Source: Stenotrophomonas acidaminiphila (GTDB taxonomy: Bacteria > Pseudomonadota > Gammaproteobacteria > Xanthomonadales > Xanthomonadaceae). Taken from it: DNA of 64,000 nucleotides. Position numbers and translations under genes: made by a program. The stretch spans positions 184,001 through 248,000 of the forward strand of contig CP019797.1 of the NCBI GenBank assembly GCA_002951995.1, given 5' to 3'. The notes beneath the pieces were generated by a model that worked only from the letters and a program-made list of their open reading frames with translations, was not told the DNA's origin and ran no database searches. Below, piece by piece: positions 18,695-27,571 of the stretch (its first letter is position 1; every line of letters begins with the position of its first letter).

Positions 18695-20627
18695 ATATAC
18701 GGCTCAAAAGTCTCTTCATAATAACTAGGCAAACGACCGAGGTGCTTGAATTCTCCCCGGCGTCACCTTTTTGTATGGACCAGTCGGGACCGGAAAATCC
18801 ACTGTCGCTCGCCTCATTGACTACTGTTTGGGCGGGGAGCTTGAACGAACACCTGCCGTGCAGAAGGAGTTTGTCTCCGTGCGACTTTCCGTAGGGCTCG
18901 GAGCTTTCGCCTGCACTCTAGAGCGATCGGCAACAGACACACAGGCAGTGCGAGTTTCCTGGGAAGCATCAGAGAATCAGATTGAATCGATCAATGCGCC
19001 GCTAGACGCAGGCTCTGAACCTATTGTCGGTGCAGACATTTATAATCTGAGCGACCTCTTGTTTCATTTGTGCGGAGCTGTCCCGATCAAGGTGAGAAAA
19101 CGCGCTCGTGACCCGGACTCGCCGATGATCCGACTCAGCTTTCGGGACGTTTGGTGGTACTGTTATTTAGATCAAAGTCATCTTGATTCGTCATTTTTTA
19201 AGCTTGAAGACCCGTTCCGTGGTCGCAAGAGCCAAGATGCAATGCGCTTCTTTACTGGGCTTCATTCCGAGCGACTGAGCCAGTTGGAGACGGATCTTTA
19301 TCGTGCAATCGACGATCAGAAGGGAAAGCGCGAGGCGGCGAATCAGATCCGGCGATTCATGGATCGGTTCGAGCTTGGGTCAGAGCTTGATGTTGAGAGC
19401 CGAATTGAAGCCGCCAAGCGCGATTTGTCTGACAATGAGGATAAGAAGCAGAAGCTCGAGTTGGAGCGTCACGCCGACATTCATCCGACAGACCCACTGC
19501 GATCTAAGCTGCGAGAAATGGGGGCACAGATCGCGGACTTGCGTAGTTCGATAGCAGAGACGGAGGCCGCAATCTCTGAGCAGAGATCGCTTCGGGCAGA
19601 GCTCATCACCACTAAGCTCAAGGCAGACCGTGCTGAGCAAGCTGGTCAGCTCCTTTCAGGAGTTGAGTACGTTAGGTGCCCAGAGTGCGCAACCGATATT
19701 TCAAGTCGTGCAGTAGAAGCTGGCAAGTGCGGACTCTGTTGTTCCGCGGCATCACCGCTGTCTTCTATTTCAAGCTTGGAACTGGAGGCCATGCGTCGCG
19801 AACTTAATGATCGAATTGATCAAATTTCCGATTCCATCCAGCGTCGGGAGCGCGCCATGGGTAAGTCTGTGAGGCAACTCGACATGGTTATGTCGGAGAA
19901 GGCGGCCCTAGACAGAACGTTGCAGCAAGAACTTGCTAGGTACGATTCCGCCTTTGTTGAGAATATCCGTTTATTTGACCGTGAAAGTGCCACGCTCTTG
20001 GAGCGTATCCGGTCACTTGAGAAGCTTCGTCAGATGCCTATGGCAATTACGGACCTCGAGAACCAAGCCGGTGAGCTGCAAGGGAAGATCGATTGCGTGC
20101 GAAGCGCCATCGAGAGCGAGGTCGAACGACTCAGAGCAGCAGATGCGAATGTGTCCGCTATTGCTGACCATTTTAAGGCAATCATGATTTCAGTCGGGTT
20201 TCCAGGAGTATCGGAAGATGATGAGGTGATAATCGATACTCGGACTTGGCGTCCCACTATTCTACATGGGGGCCAAGAGTGGACTTTCTGGGACGCCGGT
20301 AGCGGCGGGAAGAAAACGCTCTTCAACGTCTGCTATGCCCTAGCTGTCCACGAGGCTGCATTAGAGCGCGGCATGCCGGTGCCCAACGTGCTGGTTATCG
20401 ACAGTCCTACTAAGAATATCAGTGACGATGAGAACCCTGAGCTTGTAGCCGGGCTGTATCGTGAGATCTATCGAATTGCATCGCGTCAGGAGGGAGACGC
20501 TATCCAGTTCCTGCTGATCGACTCCGATCTTGTAACCCCAGCTGGCGAATCCGCGTTCTTTACTTCCAGACACTTGGCAGGGGAACCGGGCGCTCCGAGC
20601 CTAATCCCCTACTACGCGGGCCCTTAG
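18691..20627 (+). CDS. DUF3732 / SMC-like ABC ATPase of the defence system (frameshift at 18755-18758)
   Basis: A 645-residue ATPase once one C is added to the CCCC at 18755-18758; as written the first 22 codons are out of frame with the rest. The ATG at 18691 overlaps the upstream stop (ATGA). With the base restored the start reads MNIRLKSLFI...EFSPGVTFLYG, running straight into Walker A GPVGTGKST (residues 30-38), typical of DUF3732. Long coiled-coil arms follow (about residues 180-480), interrupted near residue 330-348 by CPEC...CGLC, a zinc-hook-like apex. Then the ABC signature GSGGKKTLFN near 537 and Walker B VLVIDSPTKN near 567. Expected role: DNA-structure sensor that controls the nuclease. 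Confidence 0.85.
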
Positions 20628-21012
20628 TCTTCGTTAGGAGACGTCGGGTGACCGGTTGATATCGCGTTCGACTAGCGCATTCTTTCCGCCAGTGTTAACG
20701 CGCACTGCGATGTCCGCTTCTGGCCGTAGCGGAAAGATCTGATTGACGATCTCGAAGACCACCTAGCACCATCAGCTCGCTACGGAGAAATCCGCAGCCG
20801 AGTTTGGCAGCTCGAAAACACAAGGATTCCCTATCGCACACGGAGTCCTACATGAGCCGTACCAAGGAAGTCACTCGCGTCTCCACCCCTGCGTCCAACC
20901 GCAGCCCATCCAGGCACGAGGCGTCCGCGCCGCGGATGATCGATTCGGCGCCCGTCCCGGAGTTGTTTTCGCCCCCGTTGCCACGCCATCTGCTTCCAGC
21001 GGTTGGGCGCGC
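20628..21012. other. gap after the defence operon
   Basis: No recognised gene. From 20852 a Ser/Pro-rich frame (MSRTKEVTRVSTPASNRSPS) runs on but matches nothing and ends out of frame inside the SymE-like gene. It may be the leader region of that toxin, where SymE systems usually carry an antisense RNA. No consensus promoter was picked out. Confidence 0.35.
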
Positions 21013-21207
21013 ATGCCCAAGCGCTGCACGATGGGCTGCCTGTACTACGACGAGCGCCGGGGCCAGCAGGTCGTGGGCAGGGCCGTGCCCAGGCTGCGCC
21101 TGTCCGGCCGTTGGCTGGAACGTTGCGGCTTTGCCGTGGGCGATGCGTTGCAGGTGACGGTGGGGAACGGGTTGTTGTTGATCAGCCGCAACACGAACGA
21201 CGACTGA
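21013..21207 (+). CDS. SymE-like type I toxin-antitoxin protein
   Basis: A 64-residue protein, MPKRCTMGCLYYDERRGQQV. The second half has the SymE SpoVT/AbrB-like swapped-hairpin pattern: VPRLRLSGRWLERCGFAVGDALQVTVGNGLLLISRN, matching the family's 'L.G.WL..AGF..G....V.V..G.L.I'. It is shorter than E. coli SymE, but xanthomonad homologues are often this short. No good ribosome site precedes the ATG, in line with translational repression in this family. Any antisense RNA would come from the minus strand over 20850-21060 and cannot be seen by eye. It sits beside the defence operon in the same accessory segment. Confidence 0.7.
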   Translation: MPKRCTMGCLYYDERRGQQVVGRAVPRLRLSGRWLERCGFAVGDALQVTVGNGLLLISRNTNDD

Positions 21208-21272
21208 GCGGTGCCGCGCTGCGTCTGTTCAACGGTTGATGGCCGCCGCAGCGTGCATTCCGCAGTCATGAA

Positions 21273-21304
21273 AAGAAGAAGCCCGCTTGTGCGGGCTTCT
21301 TCTT
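21273..21304. terminator. bidirectional rho-independent terminator
   Basis: A perfect 14-bp stem, AAGAAGAAGCCCGC / GCGGGCTTCTTCTT, with a TTGT loop. The A/T flanks give a U-rich end in both directions, so it serves the SymE-like gene on the plus strand and mnmG on the minus strand. It also marks the right border of the accessory island. Confidence 0.9.
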
Positions 21305-21392
21305 GGTAATGCAGTCAGGTGCATGACGCGAAGGCATTGCGCAGGAGATCAAACGCCTTCTGCTCGACCAACGCCCCGCGCAGCAGACGCAC

Positions 21393-23282
21393 TCACGCCA
21401 CCTTCCCGCGCCGCGCCCGCTCCAGGTGCACCAGCAGCAGCGAGATCGCGGCCGGGGTCATGCCGGGAATGCGCTGGGCCTGGCCGATGGTCTGCGGGCG
21501 CACGCGTTCGAGCTTCTGCAGCACTTCGGCGGAGAGGCCGCGCACGGCGGCGAAGTCGAAGCCTTCGGCAATGGCGGTGTTCTCGTGGCGCTGCTGGCGT
21601 TCGATCTCTTCGCGCTGGCGGTCCAGGTAGCCGGCGTACTTGACGCTGATTTCCACCTGTTCGGCCACGCGCGCATCGTCCACGCCGGGGCCGAGCGAGG
21701 GCACCCGCATCAGCTTGGCGTAGTCCAGTTCCGGGCGCTTGATCAGGTCGAGCACGTTGGTTTCGCGGCTCACCGCCACGCCGGTGGTTTCCTGCACCTC
21801 GCGGCCCAGGGCGTTGGCGGGGGTGGCCCACAGGCCGCGCAGGCGCGCGCTTTCGCTGGCCACGGCGGCCTGCTTGGTTTCGAAGGCGTGCCAGCGGCGG
21901 TCGTCGACCAGGCCCAGTTCGCGGCCGGTGGGGGTCAGGCGCGCGTCGGCGTTGTCCTCGCGCAGCTGCAGCCGGTATTCGGCGCGGCTGGTGAACATGC
22001 GGTAGGGCTCGCTGGTGCCGTGGGTGATCAGGTCGTCCACCAGCACGCCGATGTAGGCCTCGTCGCGGCGCGGGCACCAGCCTTCGCGCCCCTGCACGAA
22101 CCGCGCGGCGTTGATGCCGGCCAGCAGGCCCTGCGCGCCGGCTTCCTCGTAGCCGGTGGTGCCGTTGATCTGGCCGGCGAAGAACAGGCCGGCCACCTGG
22201 CGGGTTTCCAGCGTGTTCCTGAGCCCGCGCGGGTCGAAGAAGTCGTACTCGATGGCGTAGCCGGGGCGGGTGATGTGCGCGTGCTCGAAGCCGCGGATGC
22301 TGCGCACCAGTTCCAGCTGCACGTCGAACGGCAGCGAGGTGGAAATGCCGTTGGGGTAGATCTCCACCACGTCCAGGCCTTCGGGTTCGACGAAGATCTG
22401 GTGGCTGTCCTTTTCGGCGAAGCGCACCACCTTGTCCTCGATGGACGGGCAGTAGCGCGGGCCGATGCCTTCGATCTGGCCGCTGTACAGCGGCGAGCGG
22501 TGCAGCGCGTTGCGGATCACCTCGTGGGTGCGCTCGCTGGTGTGGGTGATCCAGCAGCTCACCTGGCGCGGGTGTTCGGCCACGTGGCCCAGGTAGGACA
22601 TCACCGGCAGCGGGTCGTCGCCGGGCTGTTCTTCCATGACGCTGTAGTCGAGCGAGCGGCCGTCGATGCGCGGCGGGGTGCCGGTCTTGAGCCGGTCGAT
22701 GGCGAACGGGCGCTCGCGCAGGCGCGCGGCCAGGGTGGTGGCCGGCGGGTCGCCCATGCGCCCGGCGGTGTACTGGGTTTCGCCGATGTGGATCTTGCCG
22801 GCCAGGAAGGTGCCGGCGGTGAGCACCACGGCCGGCGCATGGAAGGCCAGCCCGGTCTGGGTGATGGCGCCGCGCACGGCGTCGCCTTCGATGATGAGGT
22901 CGTCCACCGCGGCCTGGAACACGCTCAGGTTGGGCTGCGATTCGACGATGCGGCGGATCGCCATGCGGTACAGGTTGCGGTCGGCCTGGCAGCGGGTGGC
23001 GCGCACCGCCGGGCCCTTGGACGCGTTGAGCGTGCGCCACTGGATGCCGGCCAGGTCGGCGGCATGGGCCATGGCCCCGCCCAGCGCGTCGATTTCCTTG
23101 ACCAGGTGGCCCTTGCCGATGCCGCCGATGGCCGGGTTGCAGCTCATCGCGCCCACGGTTTCCACGTTGTGGGTCAGCAGCAGGGTGCGGGCGCCGCCGC
23201 GCGCCGCGGCCAGTGCGGCCTCGGTGCCGGCGTGGCCGCCGCCGATGACGATGACGTCGTAACGATGGAAGGAGTCGGTCAT
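21393..23282 (-). CDS. mnmG: tRNA uridine-5-carboxymethylaminomethyl(34) synthesis enzyme MnmG
   Basis: A 629-residue FAD protein (GidA) that with MnmE modifies U34 of tRNAs reading NNA/NNG codons. Features: N-terminal Rossmann [41 protein letters not shown], the catalytic-loop region [41 protein letters not shown] near the C-terminal FAD site, and the long helical tail ending [22 protein letters not shown]. The start [16 protein letters not shown] is the family start; the frame stays open 28 codons further upstream. No mnmE, rsmG or parA is adjacent in this window. Confidence 0.97.
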   Translation of the reverse strand: MTDSFHRYDVIVIGGGHAGTEAALAAARGGARTLLLTHNVETVGAMSCNPAIGGIGKGHLVKEIDALGGAMAHAADLAGIQWRTLNASKGPAVRATRCQADRNLYRMAIRRIVESQPNLSVFQAAVDDLIIEGDAVRGAITQTGLAFHAPAVVLTAGTFLAGKIHIGETQYTAGRMGDPPATTLAARLRERPFAIDRLKTGTPPRIDGRSLDYSVMEEQPGDDPLPVMSYLGHVAEHPRQVSCWITHTSERTHEVIRNALHRSPLYSGQIEGIGPRYCPSIEDKVVRFAEKDSHQIFVEPEGLDVVEIYPNGISTSLPFDVQLELVRSIRGFEHAHITRPGYAIEYDFFDPRGLRNTLETRQVAGLFFAGQINGTTGYEEAGAQGLLAGINAARFVQGREGWCPRRDEAYIGVLVDDLITHGTSEPYRMFTSRAEYRLQLREDNADARLTPTGRELGLVDDRRWHAFETKQAAVASESARLRGLWATPANALGREVQETTGVAVSRETNVLDLIKRPELDYAKLMRVPSLGPGVDDARVAEQVEISVKYAGYLDRQREEIERQQRHENTAIAEGFDFAAVRGLSAEVLQKLERVRPQTIGQAQRIPGMTPAAISLLLVHLERARRGKVA

Positions 23283-23395
23283 GGGAAGCGGTGTGCCTGA
23301 AATGTGAAATCCATCGCCGGGGGCCGGGTTGCGGCCGCGGCGGCGGGCTGGTGATTTTACCGCCAATGCCCGGTGGGTACCGGCGGTGGCCTAAA

Positions 23396-23413
23396 GTTGG
23401 CACGCAAACTGCA
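23396..23413 (+). promoter_or_regulatory. sigma54-type -24/-12 promoter candidate
   Basis: TTGGCACG-CAAA-CTGCA has the invariant GG and GC dinucleotides exactly ten bases apart and differs from the sigma54 consensus at one conserved position (C for T at the start of TTGCA). It points to the plus strand, away from mnmG, with no protein gene downstream before a strong hairpin at 23507. Confidence 0.5.
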
Positions 23414-23423
23414 GTTAACGTCA

Positions 23424-23542
23424 TTGCACCCGGTGTGGCATGCGACATGGGCGCAGTGGCTGGAATTGGAACAGGGGCCAGCCGAAGCGCATACCGGGGA
23501 AGCATGGGGCCGGCAGTCGGGGACTGCCGGCCCTTGTTCTTT
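23424..23542 (+). ncRNA. candidate small RNA (sigma54 promoter to hairpin terminator)
   Basis: An intergenic stretch of about 120 bases starts where a sigma54 transcript would begin and ends in a strong hairpin followed by TTGTTCTTT. It carries no convincing protein frame. Four GGA trinucleotides (near 23462, 23468, 23499 and in the terminator loop at 23521) recall RsmA/CsrA-binding RNAs, but this is only suggestive. It lies between mnmG and a minus-strand lipoprotein gene, so no neighbour needs this terminator. Confidence 0.4.
23507..23542 (+). terminator. rho-independent terminator, plus strand
   Basis: A perfect 12-bp stem GGGCCGGCAGTC / GACTGCCGGCCC with a 3-base GGG loop, followed by TTGTTCTTT. 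No plus-strand protein gene ends here, which is the reason to suspect a short RNA upstream. Confidence 0.75.
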
Positions 23543-23669
23543 CCAGGGCCTGCACGGCGCCCGCGGCCGGTGGCCCTGCGTTGCCGCCCGCAGGTTGCGG
23601 TGGTGCCCGGCGCTGCTGCCGCTGGCTGCTCGCGCGGCGCCGGCGGGCGCCTGCCGCGATGCGCTGAAG

Positions 23670-23704
23670 CCAAAAAAGACGAAGCCCCGGCATGGCCGGG
23701 GCTT
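23670..23704 (-). terminator. rho-independent terminator of the Tyr/Gly-rich lipoprotein gene
   Basis: On the minus strand a perfect 10-bp stem AAGCCCCGGC / GCCGGGGCTT with a 3-base loop is followed by CGTC and a run of six T. It lies about 175 bases beyond the lipoprotein stop. Confidence 0.85.
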
Positions 23705-23877
23705 GTCATGTGTAGGCGCCGATGCCCGACAGGGCCGGAACAGGGGGGATCCAGATTTCCTGTGCGGACATCGACATGGAAGCGGTCGAGTGTGAAAGCC
23801 GGTTCGCGTCAGTTATGGACGCTTTCGGTCACTCGGCCAGACAAGATTGCCTGGTTTTTCAACAAATGCAAGCGGTT

Positions 23878-24438
23878 TCAGGGTTCCTGCTGCTGTGCCG
23901 ATTCCATGCGCCGGGACTGTGACGGCGGTCGGGGTGGCGCGGGGCGGTGCATCATCGGCCGGGGTGCGCCGTTGGCCTGGGGCGAGGGCATGGCCCGCGG
24001 CACCTGCGCCTGCGGGCGCGGTTGCGGGCGCTGCAGGCGGTCCATGTCGCGCCAGGGCGACTTGCCGCCGCCGTCCACCGGCGGGCGGGGGCGCGGCGGG
24101 CGTCCGTCGCCATCACCGGGCCACGGCGGGCGGTGGCCGCCATCGCCGTTGCCATGCCCCGGCGGCGGCCGGTGGCCACCGTCATGGCCGTGCGGCGGCC
24201 GCGGCCGGTACGGCGGGCGGTACACCGGGTACGGGTAGCGGTAGTCGTAATAGCCGTAGCTGCCATAGCCATAAGGGCCGTAGCCATAGGCGCCGTAGGG
24301 ATAGCCGTACGGGTAGGTGCGCTGCACCGACGTCGCGCCGCGGTAATAGCCGCCCGCGCCGCCGTCGACGTAGTCGTAGGTGGCGCAGCCGGACAGGCCG
24401 AGCAACAGGCCGGCCGAAAGGATCAGGCGCTTTTTCAT
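23878..24438 (-). CDS. Tyr/Gly- and Pro/His-rich lipoprotein
   Basis: A 186-residue protein. The lipoprotein signal MKKRLILSAGLLLGLSGCATYDYVDGG has a clear lipobox (LSGC, Cys18). The mature part is low complexity: a Tyr-Gly-Pro stretch with YPYGYPYGAYGYGPYGYGSY around residues 42-62, then a Pro/His/Gly/Asp-rich middle (GHDGGHRPPPGHGNGDGG) and a Pro/Arg/Gln tail. Similar short lipoproteins are common in xanthomonads and are annotated as hypothetical. The composition fits a disordered outer-membrane or surface protein, possibly metal-binding through the His/Asp repeats (inference). It is single, with its own terminator. Confidence 0.8.
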   Translation of the reverse strand: MKKRLILSAGLLLGLSGCATYDYVDGGAGGYYRGATSVQRTYPYGYPYGAYGYGPYGYGSYGYYDYRYPYPVYRPPYRPRPPHGHDGGHRPPPGHGNGDGGHRPPWPGDGDGRPPRPRPPVDGGGKSPWRDMDRLQRPQPRPQAQVPRAMPSPQANGAPRPMMHRPAPPRPPSQSRRMESAQQQEP

Positions 24439-24576
24439 GACAGTCCCCCGTTGGGTGCGCGGCCAGCTTCGGGCCCGCGCATTGAATCGGTCCTTAACCC
24501 TGCCGGCAGGGCTGAACGCAGGTGCAGTGGTGGCGTGAGATGGTCCGGCACCGGGGGCCTACGTTAACCTTTCCCC

Positions 24577-25539
24577 ATGGTTGAACTCACCCTGCCAGGG
24601 CCGGCCGACGTGCTGGCCGCCGCGGCCCGCATCGCGGCCCACGCCACGGTCACCCCGGTGCTGCGGTCGCGCGAACTGGATGCGCTGGCCGGCGCCCGCC
24701 TGCATTTCAAGGCCGAGCACCTGCAGCGCGGCGGCGCTTTCAAGTTCCGCGGTGCCTGCAACGCGGTGTGGGCGCTGGACGCGGACACCGCGCAGCAGGG
24801 CGTGGTGACGCATTCGTCCGGCAACCACGGCGCGGCGCTGGCGCTGGCGGCGCGTTCGCGCGGCATTCCCTGCCACGTGGTGGTGCCCGAGGGCGCGGTG
24901 GCGGCCAAGCTGGCCAACATCGCCCGCCATGGCGCCACCCTGTGGCGCTGTGCGCCCACCCAGGCCGCGCGCGAGGCCGAGTGCGCGCGGGTGCAGCGCG
25001 ACACCGGCGCGGTGCTGGTGCACCCGTATGCCGACGCGCAGGTGATTGCCGGCCAGGGCACGGCGACGCTGGAACTGCTGCGCCAGGCCGGCACCGCGCT
25101 GGACGTGGTGGTGGTGCCGGTCGGCGGTGGCGGGCTGGCCTGCGGCACCCTGCTGGCGCTGCAGCAGGCGGCGCCGGGCTGCGAGCTGGTGCTGGCCGAG
25201 CCGGCCGGGGCGGCGGACACCGCGCGGTCGCTGGACGCCGGCCGGCGGCAGGTGGATTTCGTGCCCGATACCGTCTGTGACGGCCTGCGCGGCGCGCTGG
25301 GCGAACCCAATTTCGCGCTGCTGCACGGCAAGGCCACGGTCGTGACCGTGGACGACGACGCCACCGTGGCGGCGATGCGGCTGCTGTGGCAGGTGCTCAA
25401 GCAGGTGCTGGAGCCGTCCTCGGCCACGGTGCTGGCGGCCGTGCTGGCGCAGCCGCAGCGCTTTGCCGGGCGCAACGTGGGCCTGGTGCTGTCCGGCGGC
25501 AACGTCGACCTGGACGCGCTGCCGTGGATGGGCGCATGA
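24577..25539 (+). CDS. PLP-dependent threonine/serine dehydratase-like enzyme
   Basis: A 320-residue fold-type II PLP enzyme. The Schiff-base lysine lies in GGAFKFRGACNA (usual SFKFRGA), the substrate loop is SSGNHGAALALAAR, and the phosphate-binding glycine loop is VPVGGGGLACGTLLAL; the C-terminal end has LVLSGGNVDLDALPW. Without a C-terminal ACT domain it resembles catabolic threonine dehydratase or serine racemase rather than biosynthetic IlvA. The likely reaction is deamination of L-threonine or L-serine to 2-oxobutyrate or pyruvate (family inference). It overlaps the ydcF-like gene by four bases (ATGA), so the two are translated together. Confidence 0.88.
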   Translation: MVELTLPGPADVLAAAARIAAHATVTPVLRSRELDALAGARLHFKAEHLQRGGAFKFRGACNAVWALDADTAQQGVVTHSSGNHGAALALAARSRGIPCHVVVPEGAVAAKLANIARHGATLWRCAPTQAAREAECARVQRDTGAVLVHPYADAQVIAGQGTATLELLRQAGTALDVVVVPVGGGGLACGTLLALQQAAPGCELVLAEPAGAADTARSLDAGRRQVDFVPDTVCDGLRGALGEPNFALLHGKATVVTVDDDATVAAMRLLWQVLKQVLEPSSATVLAAVLAQPQRFAGRNVGLVLSGGNVDLDALPWMGA

Positions 25540-26138
25540 GCCGCCGGCGCGCGCGTCTGTTCGACTGGCTGTGGCGCCTGTGCGTGCTGCTGCTGCTGTG
25601 GCTGCTGGGCGTGGCGGCGTGGATCATCTGGGTGGGCGACCGCGACCAGGCCGCGCCGGCCGACGCGATCATCGTGCTGGGCGCGGCGGCCTACGACGCC
25701 AAGCCGTCGCCGGTGTTCGAGGAACGCATCCGCCACGGCCTGGACCTGTACCGCCAGGGGTTCGCGCCGAAGCTGATCTTCACCGGCGGTTTCGGCGGCG
25801 CCGGCGCGCGTTTTTCCGAATCGCAGGTGGCGCGCCGCTACGCGCTGAAACAGCAGATTCCGGCCAAGGACATCCTGATCGAAAGCCAGTCGCGCACCAC
25901 CCGCCAGAACCTGGTCGAGGCCAAGCGGCTGATGGACGCGCACGGCATGCGCCGCGCCATCCTGGTCAGCGACCCGCTGCACATGGCGCGCGCGCTGCGC
26001 CTGTCCCAGGAGCTGGGCATCGACGCGCTGGCCTCGTCCACGCCGAGCACGCGCTTCCGCAGCTTCCACACCAGCTGGCGCTTTCTGGCGCAGGAAATCT
26101 ATTTCTTCCACCGCGACCTGTTCGCCCGCGGCGCCTGA
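25536..26138 (+). CDS. YdcF/DUF218 family membrane-anchored protein
   Basis: A 200-residue protein. It has an N-terminal membrane helix after an Arg-rich start (RLCVLLLLWLLGVAAWIIWVG), then the DUF218 core: ADAIIVLGAAAYDAKPSPVFEERIRHGLDLY, KLIFTGGFGGAGARFSES, DILIESQSRTTRQNLVEAKRLM, and AILVSDPLHMARALRLSQELG. The family relates to SanA/ElyC envelope proteins; its biochemical role is unsettled, with S-adenosylmethionine binding reported for E. coli YdcF. The start overlaps the preceding enzyme gene. Confidence 0.9.
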   Translation: MSRRRARLFDWLWRLCVLLLLWLLGVAAWIIWVGDRDQAAPADAIIVLGAAAYDAKPSPVFEERIRHGLDLYRQGFAPKLIFTGGFGGAGARFSESQVARRYALKQQIPAKDILIESQSRTTRQNLVEAKRLMDAHGMRRAILVSDPLHMARALRLSQELGIDALASSTPSTRFRSFHTSWRFLAQEIYFFHRDLFARGA

Positions 26139-26166
26139 GCGCCGCTGTTCCTTCCGCGAGAACCCC

Positions 26167-26594
26167 ATGAGCCACGACCTTTCCCCGCGCAGCAACAGGC
26201 CATCGACCTGGTGCGCGGTTACTACGATGCCTTCAACCGCGGCGACTGGGCCGGCATGCTGGAGCGGCTGAGCGACGATGTGGCGCACGACCTCAACCAG
26301 GGCGCGCGCGAAAGCGGGCGCGAGGCGTTTGCCGCGTTCCTGCGGCGCATGGAGGCCAGTTACCGCGAGCAGCTGCGCGAGGTGGTGGTGATGGCCAGCG
26401 CCGACGGCACCCGCGCCGCGGCCGAGTACGTGGTGCATGGCGAGTACCACCACACCGATGAAGGCCTGCCGCCGGCCAACGGCCAGCGCTACGTACTGCC
26501 GGGCGGCGCGTTCTTTGATATCCGCGGCGGGCGCATCGCGCGGGTGAGCAATTACTACAACCTGCAGGACTGGATCGCCCAGGTCGGCGGTTGA
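26167..26594 (+). CDS. NTF2-like / ketosteroid-isomerase fold protein (frameshift at 26183-26186)
   Basis: A 142-residue protein if one base is added in the CCCC run at 26183-26186. Restored, it starts MSHDLSPAQQQAIDLVRGYYDAFNRGDW, 28 bases after ydcF. As written only 127 codons from an internal GTG remain in frame. SnoaL/NTF2 fold features: YYDAFNRGDWAGMLERLSDDVAHDLNQGARE, then RAAAEYVVHGEYHHTDEGLPPANGQRYVLPGGAFFDIRGGRIARVSNYYN. Family members include isomerases, hydrolases and binding proteins, so no reaction is assigned. It is convergent with bioC. Confidence 0.8.
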
Positions 26595-26599
26595 ACGCA

Positions 26600-26619
26600 G
26601 CGCGGCGCATGCGCCGCGC
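26600..26619. terminator. perfect 20-bp palindrome between NTF2-like gene and bioC
   Basis: GCGCGGCGCATGCGCCGCGC lies five bases past the NTF2-like stop and about 40 bases past the bioC stop on the other strand. It is GC-rich without a U-run; probably a shared 3'-end structure for both convergent transcripts. Confidence 0.5.
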
Positions 26620-26657
26620 ACCCTTCCCGGCCGCGGCCGTGGCGGCAGGCCCCGCGG

Positions 26658-27548
26658 TTACGGGCTCTGCGGCCGGCGCCGGATCGGAATGGCCGACAGC
26701 GGCACCGCGGCCACGTCATGGCCGTGTTCGCGGATCGGCGCGCCCGGCTCCGGCGCCCAGGCGTGGGCGTAGATGACTTCCCAGCTGCTGGGCAGCTTGC
26801 CGTCGGCACGGCGCAGCGGTTCGTAGGCCGCCTGCGCGGCGTTGAAGCGGCTGCGCCCGGTGAGGGTGTGGCGGCGCCCGCTCAGCGCGTTGGTGGCGCC
26901 GATGGCCTTGAGCTCGCGCATCAGCGCCGGCAGGTCGTCGTAGGTGAGGGTGAACAGGTCGCGGTCCAGCACCGGGTCGCGGAAGCCGGCCATCATCAGC
27001 GCGTCGCCGAACTGCGCGATCTGCACGAAGCGGCTCACGTGCGGGGTGTCGTCGGCCTGGGCGAACGCCTCGCGCAGTTCCACCAGCGTCTCCGGGCCGA
27101 AGGTGGAGCACACCAGCAGGCCGCCGGGCTTGAGCACGCGGCGGAAGCCGGCGAACACCGACGGCAGGTCTTCCACCCACTGCAGGCACAGGTTGCTGAA
27201 GATCACGTCCACGCTGTTGTCGGCCAGCGGCAGCGCCCGCGCGTCGGCGCACACGCGCGAGAACGGGCGCCACCAGCCGGCCTGCTTCCTGGCCTCGGCC
27301 AGCATCGGCAGGGCCAGGTCCAGCGCGATCACCTGCGCCTTGGGCCAGCGCTTTTTCATCGCCGCGGTGGCATGCGCCGGGCCGCTGCCCACGTCCAGCA
27401 CCACCTGCGGCTGCCGCGCTTCCAGGTAATCCAGCGATTCCAGCAGGCGTTTGCCGACCTCCTGCTGCAGCACGGCGGCGGCGTGGTAGCTGGTGGCGGC
27501 GCGCGAGAAGGCGCGGCGGACGTGCTTGGAGTCGAACAGGGCAGGCAT
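26658..27548 (-). CDS. bioC: malonyl-ACP O-methyltransferase
   Basis: A 296-residue SAM-dependent methyltransferase: HVRRAFSRAATSYHAAAVLQQEVGKRLLESL is the BioC N-terminus, VVLDVGSGPAHATAAMKKRWP the SAM loop, SVDVIFSNLCLQWVEDLPSVFAGFRRVLKPGGLLVCSTFGPETLVELREAF the diagnostic BioC stretch. It methylates malonyl-ACP so that fatty-acid synthase can build the pimeloyl chain. It is the last gene of the biotin operon, 23 bases behind the SDR gene. The C-terminal extension (after residue ~250) is longer than in E. coli BioC but usual in xanthomonads. Confidence 0.95.
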   Translation of the reverse strand: MPALFDSKHVRRAFSRAATSYHAAAVLQQEVGKRLLESLDYLEARQPQVVLDVGSGPAHATAAMKKRWPKAQVIALDLALPMLAEARKQAGWWRPFSRVCADARALPLADNSVDVIFSNLCLQWVEDLPSVFAGFRRVLKPGGLLVCSTFGPETLVELREAFAQADDTPHVSRFVQIAQFGDALMMAGFRDPVLDRDLFTLTYDDLPALMRELKAIGATNALSGRRHTLTGRSRFNAAQAAYEPLRRADGKLPSSWEVIYAHAWAPEPGAPIREHGHDVAAVPLSAIPIRRRPQSP

Positions 27549-27571
27549 GGGAATACGTGGTTGCTACGGGG

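Noticed and set aside
20804..21157. 117-residue Ser/Pro-rich protein overlapping the SymE-like gene
   Set aside because: No family resemblance, and it overlaps the recognised SymE frame in a different phase.
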